DNA from: SKPT01 sp040905445
GTDB taxonomy: Bacteria; Planctomycetota; Phycisphaerae; Phycisphaerales; Phycisphaeraceae
Direction of reading: 5' to 3'
Assembly (NCBI GenBank): GCA_040905445.1
Contig: JBBDRN010000034.1
Location: 39,391 to 103,390, forward strand
DNA: 64,000 nt
The stretch's first letter is position 1; the number at the start of each line of letters is the position of its first letter. Both the position numbers and the translations under genes were made by a program. The notes below the pieces were generated by a model. It had not been told where the DNA came from. It saw only the letters and a list, made by a program, of their open reading frames with translations, and made no database searches. Positions 59,603-64,000 of the stretch are shown here, piece by piece.

Positions 59603-60648
59603 TGGGTGTGTGGCCTCCGGGGCATGGCCGTGCCCGTCAGCGGACTGAAGTAGATCGGGCGGCCGCGCGGCTCGGCGGGGGCGTTGGGGTTGCTCAGGTC
59701 GAAGTAGAGCAGCCAGTCGTAGATACTCGCCTGGTCCATGTTCCAGCCGCCAGCGTCGCGGAAATCGCCGGCGTGGAACAGCACCACGCCGCTGACGACC
59801 GGAATCGCGTAAAACGGCAATTCGTAACGGTCATCGGCGTCGAGTGCCACGTTCTGTCCGTCCACACGCGGATCTGAGTCGTCCGGATTCCTGAATCCCG
59901 GCCCCGTAGGCGTGTTGTTCGGCGTGATCGCCCATCGGTACGGGTTCGCCTGCGATGCGAAGCCGGGGCGCTGAACGACGCTGTACAAGACGAACGCGTC
60001 CGGATCCCAGTCTTCCAGAGGGCCCAGCGGGTCGGGATACGGTACCGTCGGCGACACAAGTTGCCCGCGCTCGTCAAAGCGCAGGGCGAACGGCGGCGGG
60101 ACGATCCACACGTCCTCGTGCCCCGGGCCGTGGCGCACGATGCCCGCCACGCCGGTGGAGCGCGGAAACGTCAGGTAGTCGAGGTCCGGGATGTCCTTGA
60201 AGCCGTAGCGCACGGGCTGGCTATCGTCCGCCGGCTCCTGCAGAAACCCCAAAACCGGGTGGTCGTCATACGCCAGCGGATCGTGAATGACCAGCCGCAT
60301 CTCGCCCGCCGGGGTGAACAGCACGGCCGTGCCCACATGGCGCACGCGGTGGGGCACGTATTCGAACTGGCCGCCGGCGTCAGACATCTCTCGCTGCGCG
60401 TGCCGATGGTTCAGCGTCCGCGCCGCGGTGACGGCGCTCTGCACCGTCATGACACCCGCGTCGCCCTGGCTGAGGCGGCGAATCTGGTTGAGCACCGGGC
60501 TCGCCAGTAGCGCCAGCACCACCATGATGCTCACGACCACGAGGATCTCGATGAGCGTCATGCCCCGCCGTGCGGGCGCGGGGCGCACGTCGGCCGGCCT
60601 CGCGGAGGTCGCACACATCGTTCGTGATGGCTCCAGGCGTCGCGTCAT
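59599..60648 (-). CDS. GspH-like pseudopilin, enlarged
   Basis: 349 residues. Motif RRGMTLIEILVVVSIMVVLALL: here the cleavage pair is Gly-Met, with Glu at +5 present. Prepilin peptidases accept Met at +1, so it should still be processed. The C-terminal region is enlarged compared with the usual 170-residue GspH. It starts three bases after the GspG-like gene. Confidence 0.83.
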   Translation of the reverse strand: MTRRLEPSRTMCATSARPADVRPAPARRGMTLIEILVVVSIMVVLALLASPVLNQIRRLSQGDAGVMTVQSAVTAARTLNHRHAQREMSDAGGQFEYVPHRVRHVGTAVLFTPAGEMRLVIHDPLAYDDHPVLGFLQEPADDSQPVRYGFKDIPDLDYLTFPRSTGVAGIVRHGPGHEDVWIVPPPFALRFDERGQLVSPTVPYPDPLGPLEDWDPDAFVLYSVVQRPGFASQANPYRWAITPNNTPTGPGFRNPDDSDPRVDGQNVALDADDRYELPFYAIPVVSGVVLFHAGDFRDAGGWNMDQASIYDWLLYFDLSNPNAPAEPRGRPIYFSPLTGTAMPRRPHTQ

Positions 60649-60651
60649 GCG

Positions 60652-61365
60652 TCAGTCCAGTTCGAAGCTGTAAAAGTTGTCCGCCTGCTGGTGCTCACGC
60701 TCCGTGGCGTTGGGCTCGCGATCGCCGCCGATGCCCCACATCTCGTCCGGCCCCGCCGAGGCGAAGAACGGGCGGTGGTGCGGCGGCAGGTGCTCGTAAG
60801 ACTCGTTGTCGCCCGGGTCGCTCGCCGACCGCGAGCGGTACTCCAGCTCGTTGCCCCAGCCGTCGACCAGCGTCATCACCCGCCCCTCGGCGTCGCGCAC
60901 CACGCCGGCCTCACGCGCGTCCAGCAGCGCCTCGACCTGCGGCACCTGCCGCGCCTGGTACACGAACCAGCGAATGGCGTAGCGGAGGTCGGGGTTGTTG
61001 GAGTCGGTGCTGTCCGGGTCGGGCAGGTCGTTGACGGACAGGCCGTAGACGTCCACTTCCTTGACGGTGGGCGCGGGCTCGGCCGTCCAGAGGTCCAGGC
61101 CGCTCCACGCGCTGGCCGGTCCGGTACCAGTGCTGATCGGCCGGCCCGTGCGCTGCTGGTACTCCGTCGCCGCCGTGTGCGCCGCCGCGAGCACCGCCCG
61201 GGTCTCGCTGGCGCGGGCGCGGTGGCGCATCGCCGTCAGGCCGTAGCCCGCGATGCCCATGATGCCGCCGATGATGGCGATGACGACGATCAGCTCGATG
61301 AGCGAAAAGCCGGGGCGCGCCGTCCGGGTCGGGTTGCTCGTGTCGTGGCACATACCGTTGTCCAT
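60652..61365 (-). CDS. GspG-like major pseudopilin
   Basis: 237 residues with motif RPGFSLIELIVVIAIIGGIMGI, Glu at +5. The conserved VDGWGNELEYRS near residue 155 matches the calcium-binding C-terminal loop of GspG (DPWGNPYxY in the family). It is larger than the 140-residue norm. Start could also be the Met at 61353. It lies 52 bp after gspF, with a strong hairpin in the gap. Confidence 0.85.
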   Translation of the reverse strand: MDNGMCHDTSNPTRTARPGFSLIELIVVIAIIGGIMGIAGYGLTAMRHRARASETRAVLAAAHTAATEYQQRTGRPISTGTGPASAWSGLDLWTAEPAPTVKEVDVYGLSVNDLPDPDSTDSNNPDLRYAIRWFVYQARQVPQVEALLDAREAGVVRDAEGRVMTLVDGWGNELEYRSRSASDPGDNESYEHLPPHHRPFFASAGPDEMWGIGGDREPNATEREHQQADNFYSFELD

Positions 61366-61381
61366 CCGCAGGGTCTTGCGC

Positions 61382-61405
61382 CCGGCCGCACGCGCGTGCG
61401 GCCGG
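61382..61405 (-). terminator. 10-bp hairpin between gspF and the major pseudopilin gene
   Basis: CCGGCCGCAC, GCGC loop, GTGCGGCCGG, a perfect palindrome without T-run. It might protect or process the mRNA, separating levels of gspF and gspG. Confidence 0.5.
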
Positions 61406-61417
61406 TGGGCGCCGGGG

Positions 61418-62704
61418 TCACATCACCGAGTTCATGAGCTGCACCAGCGGCAGGAACAGCGAGATCACGATGAACCCGACGATGATGCCCAGCAGCACGA
61501 TCATCACCGGCTCCAGCAGCGAGACCAGGCTCGCCACCGCCACGTCCACCTCTTCGTCGTAGTTGTCCGCGATCTTGCTCAGCATCTTGTCGAGGTCGCC
61601 CGTCTCCTCGCCCACGTCGATCATGTTCACCACCAGCGAGTCGCACACCTTGGCCTGCCGCAGCGGGTCGGCGAAGCTCTCGCCCTGGCGCACCGAGTCG
61701 TGCACCTTGATGAGGGCCTTGGCGTAGATCTGGTTGCCCGTCGTCTCACTGGTGATCTGGATCGCGTCGAGGATCGGCACGCCGGCGTTGATCAGCGTGC
61801 CCAGTGTTCGCGTGAACTTGGCGATCGTCGCCTTGGCGATGAGCTGGCCCGCGACGGGCGAGTGCAGCGAGGTCCAGTCGGTGACGGTCCGCCCCATGTC
61901 GCTCTTGCGTATCAGCTTCAGCACCGCCCATATCGCAATGGGCGCGAGCAGCACCCATACCGCGCCGGGAATCACCTGCTCCGGGTAGAGGCCGCCGCCC
62001 AGCCAGCTTGCCGTATTGATCAGCCAGACCGTCAGCCAGGGCAGGTCGGTGTCGAAGTCGTTGAAGATCTCCTGGAACTGCGGCACGATCAGCAGCATGA
62101 TGCCCATGACGATGACCACCGCCACCGAGAGCACGACCGTCGGGTAGACCATGGCGCCTTTGATCCGGCGGCGGAGGCGTTCGGCTTTTTCAAGAAACTC
62201 CGAGAGGCGCTGCAGGATCACGTCCAGCACGCCGCCGACCTCGCCCGCGGCGACCATCTTGGTGTAGAGGCGGTCAAAGGCCCGCGGGTGCTTGGCCATC
62301 GCGTCCGAGAGCGTCGACCCGGATGAGACGTCCTCGTGCACGTCCTGGAGGGCGTTCTTCAGTCCGCCGGGCTTCTCCTGCTGCTCGAGGATCGCCAGCG
62401 AACGGAGGATCGGCAGGCCGGCATCCTGCAGCGTCGAGAGCTGCCGCGTGAACTGCGTGATCTGCTTGCGGCTGACACCGCCGAAGCTGATCGACATCTC
62501 GCCGACGCCCTTTTTCTTCTTTGAAGGCCCCGCGCCGCCGCCGCGCGACGCCTTGCTCTTCTTGGCGCGGTGCTCGCGCACGGACGTGGGGAAGTACCCC
62601 TGGCTGCGGATGCGCGCGATCGCCTCCTCGCTGTTCGTGGCGTTGATCGTGCCCTTTTGCGGCTTGCCGGTCTCGTCGAGCGCTTCGTACTGGAAACTGG
62701 GCAT
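61418..62704 (-). CDS. gspF: type II secretion inner-membrane platform protein
   Basis: 428 residues. Two GspF domains are visible, each with the motif region: FDRLYTKMVAAGEVGGVLD and VVNMIDVGEETGDLDKMLSKI, and three TM helices (about residues 190-210, 240-265 and 395-420). MPSFQYEALDETGKPQKG opens with the family start. GAGG lies about ten bases upstream of the ATG. It works with the ATPase GspE. Confidence 0.95.
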   Translation of the reverse strand: MPSFQYEALDETGKPQKGTINATNSEEAIARIRSQGYFPTSVREHRAKKSKASRGGGAGPSKKKKGVGEMSISFGGVSRKQITQFTRQLSTLQDAGLPILRSLAILEQQEKPGGLKNALQDVHEDVSSGSTLSDAMAKHPRAFDRLYTKMVAAGEVGGVLDVILQRLSEFLEKAERLRRRIKGAMVYPTVVLSVAVVIVMGIMLLIVPQFQEIFNDFDTDLPWLTVWLINTASWLGGGLYPEQVIPGAVWVLLAPIAIWAVLKLIRKSDMGRTVTDWTSLHSPVAGQLIAKATIAKFTRTLGTLINAGVPILDAIQITSETTGNQIYAKALIKVHDSVRQGESFADPLRQAKVCDSLVVNMIDVGEETGDLDKMLSKIADNYDEEVDVAVASLVSLLEPVMIVLLGIIVGFIVISLFLPLVQLMNSVM

Positions 62705-62837
62705 GGCTGGGGTCCTCGTGGCTCAAATGGGTCGGCGGCGTCAGCCGCGAAACAGTCGGTCCGTTGCGTTGTCGATCATTGATTGCCGATCACCGATCGA
62801 GATTCCTGAATAACCGGCAAGCAGCGAGGTTCGCATC

Positions 62838-62886
62838 ACTTCTATCGCTTCGCGTCCTTCGCCTGCTTCGCCTCTTCGCGGTTCAA
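62838..62886 (-). repeat. GCGAAG-rich intergenic repeat
   Basis: On the minus strand, units of GCGAAGAGGCGAAGCAGGCG and AAGGACGCGAAGCG. A related stretch is at 3690-3725. It lies between gspE and gspF, which are normally adjacent. Confidence 0.45.
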
Positions 62887-62906
62887 TGACGAGCTCGTCC
62901 GGTTCA

Positions 62907-64000
62907 TCAATCCTCCACGACCGTGTGGCGCACGACCTCGTCGATCGAGGTCATGCCGTCGAAGATCGCCAGCAGGCCCGCCTGCCGCAGCGTGCGCATC
63001 CCGCGCTTGCGCGCCTCGGCGCGCAGCACCGACGTCGACGCGTGCTGCATCACCAGCTCGCGGATCTCGTCATCTATGACCATGATCTCGAACAGCGCCA
63101 TCCGGCCTTTGAACCCGCTCTGGTTGCAGTGGTCGCAGCCGCGCCCGCGGTAGAGCTGCCGACCCTTGACGTCCTCGGGCAGCAGGTCAAGCTGCATCAA
63201 CTCCTCTTCCGCCGGCTCGTACGCCTCGCGGCAGCGCGGGCACACCTTGCGCACCAGCCGCTGGGCGACGACGCCCTCGACCGTCGCCGTCAGCAGGAAG
63301 TCCTCGAGCCCGAGGTCCAGCAGACGTGCCACCGTGCTCGGCGCGTCGTTCGTGTGCAGCGTCGTGAACACCAGGTGGCCGGTCAGTGCGGCCTGCACGG
63401 CGATCTGCGCCGTCTCCAGGTCGCGCGTCTCGCCCACGAGGATGATGTCCGGGTCCTGTCGCAGGAAGCTGCGCAGCGCCCGCGCGAACGTCAGCCCCAC
63501 GCCATTGTTGACCTGCACCTGGATCAGCCCGTCGATGTCGTACTCGACCGGGTCCTCGACGGTCAGCACCTTCTCGGTGACCTGGTTGAGCTCGCTCAGC
63601 GCCGCGTACAGCGTCGTCGTCTTGCCCGAGCCGGTCGGCCCGGTGACGATGACGATCCCGTTGGGCTTGTGCATGAGCTGGCGCACGGCGTCGAGGTCGT
63701 CGTGGCGCAGGCCCACGCGCTCGAGGTCGAGCTGCACGTTCGCCCGGTCCAGCACACGCATGACCACCGACTCGCCGAACATCGTCGGCAGCACCGCGAC
63801 GCGCAGGTCCACCGGCGAGTTGTTGACCACCAGCTCGATACGCCCGTCCTGCGGAATCCGCCGCTCGGCGATGTCCAGGTTCGCCATGACCTTGATGCGG
63901 CTGACGATCGGGAGCGCGAGGTGCCGCGGCGGCGGGATCATCTCGTACAGCACGCCGTCGATGCGGTAGCGCATCTTGAACTCGTCCTCGAACGGCTCGA
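62907..64000 (-). CDS. gspE: type II secretion ATPase (5' end outside the window)
   Basis: C-terminal 364 codons of a GspE/PilB ATPase. Visible: the N2 region KMRYRIDGVLYEM, RISRLPTMFGESVVMRVLD-like segment, Walker A GPTGSGKTTTLYAAL, Asp box TVEDPVEYDIDG, Walker B DPDIILVGETRDLETA, His box TGHLVFTTLHTND, and the zinc site VCPRCREAYEP and CDHCNQSG. The frame runs through base 64000 without a start, so it continues outside. It is the first gene of the operon in this window. Confidence 0.96.
   Translation of the reverse strand, partial: EPFEDEFKMRYRIDGVLYEMIPPPRHLALPIVSRIKVMANLDIAERRIPQDGRIELVVNNSPVDLRVAVLPTMFGESVVMRVLDRANVQLDLERVGLRHDDLDAVRQLMHKPNGIVIVTGPTGSGKTTTLYAALSELNQVTEKVLTVEDPVEYDIDGLIQVQVNNGVGLTFARALRSFLRQDPDIILVGETRDLETAQIAVQAALTGHLVFTTLHTNDAPSTVARLLDLGLEDFLLTATVEGVVAQRLVRKVCPRCREAYEPAEEELMQLDLLPEDVKGRQLYRGRGCDHCNQSGFKGRMALFEIMVIDDEIRELVMQHASTSVLRAEARKRGMRTLRQAGLLAIFDGMTSIDEVVRHTVVED

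Noticed and set aside
1..64000. tRNA, rRNA, insertion sequences, phage or toxin-antitoxin genes
   Set aside because: Looked for T-loop patterns, transposase motifs and integrase signatures; none convincing.

Overview
The window is about 64 kb of GC-rich chromosome (roughly two thirds G+C by eye) from what is most likely a member of the Planctomycetota, probably class Phycisphaerae. The evidence is a secreted GH16-type hydrolase carrying both a dockerin-like EF-hand repeat and a PEP-CTERM tail, a second PEP-CTERM protein, a pseudopilin secretion operon with very large minor subunits, an MptE-like (DUF115) glycosyltransferase gene, and short palindromic repeats in many gaps. No plasmid, phage, tRNA, rRNA or CRISPR signature was seen.

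Layout. 1-3.7 kb: end of an alpha/beta hydrolase gene, a STAS protein, an oligopeptide-binding lipoprotein and a single-pass membrane protein. 3.9-7.5 kb: an MptE-like glycosyltransferase followed by a nucleotidyltransferase/SPASM fusion that seems to have lost its radical-SAM cysteines. 7.5-17 kb: an accessory polysaccharide region (terpene-cyclase-fold secreted protein, GH16, GT2, BNR beta-propeller, GH88 unsaturated uronyl hydrolase) plus hisI and a small PEP-CTERM protein. 17.3-20.1 kb: a DUF3553 protein and ligA, which is split by an 11-G tract. 20.1-26.5 kb: a GT4 fused to an alpha/alpha domain, and all four dTDP-L-rhamnose genes in the order rmlA, rmlC, rmlD, rmlB. 26.5-32.1 kb: a cysteine-desulfurase-like enzyme, a phosphoesterase, and a minus-strand operon of a threonine-synthase-like PLP enzyme, a CysO-type sulfur carrier and an E1-like activating enzyme, headed by a clear SAM-I riboswitch with its own terminator. 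32.2-40.7 kb: a membrane protein, an ABC-2 exporter (ATPase and permease) interrupted by a frameshifted four-helix-bundle (S23/IVP) gene between inverted hexamer repeats, and a HEAT-repeat protein. 40.7-52.5 kb: a thioesterase, a CBS protein, a DUF2231-Rieske fusion, a GlcD/GlcF-type oxidoreductase, an amidohydrolase, a PH-domain membrane protein, a GH15 enzyme, a secreted unknown and a HIT protein. 52.5-64 kb: a type II secretion-like operon (gspE, gspF, four pseudopilins and a giant GspK-like subunit), cut by the window edge.

The main candidate for a new system is the riboswitch operon. A SAM-OFF switch on a threonine synthase makes little sense by itself. It makes sense if the PLP enzyme makes homocysteine from O-phosphohomoserine using sulfur carried as a thiocarboxylate on the CysO-like protein. 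The second candidate is the S23/IVP gene with hexamer terminal repeats, which looks like a small mobile unit lodged in an operon. A third theme is that repeats and hairpins repeatedly supply the stop codons of adjacent genes, and that several genes have a -10-like hexamer only 6-7 nt before the ATG, suggesting leaderless transcripts.
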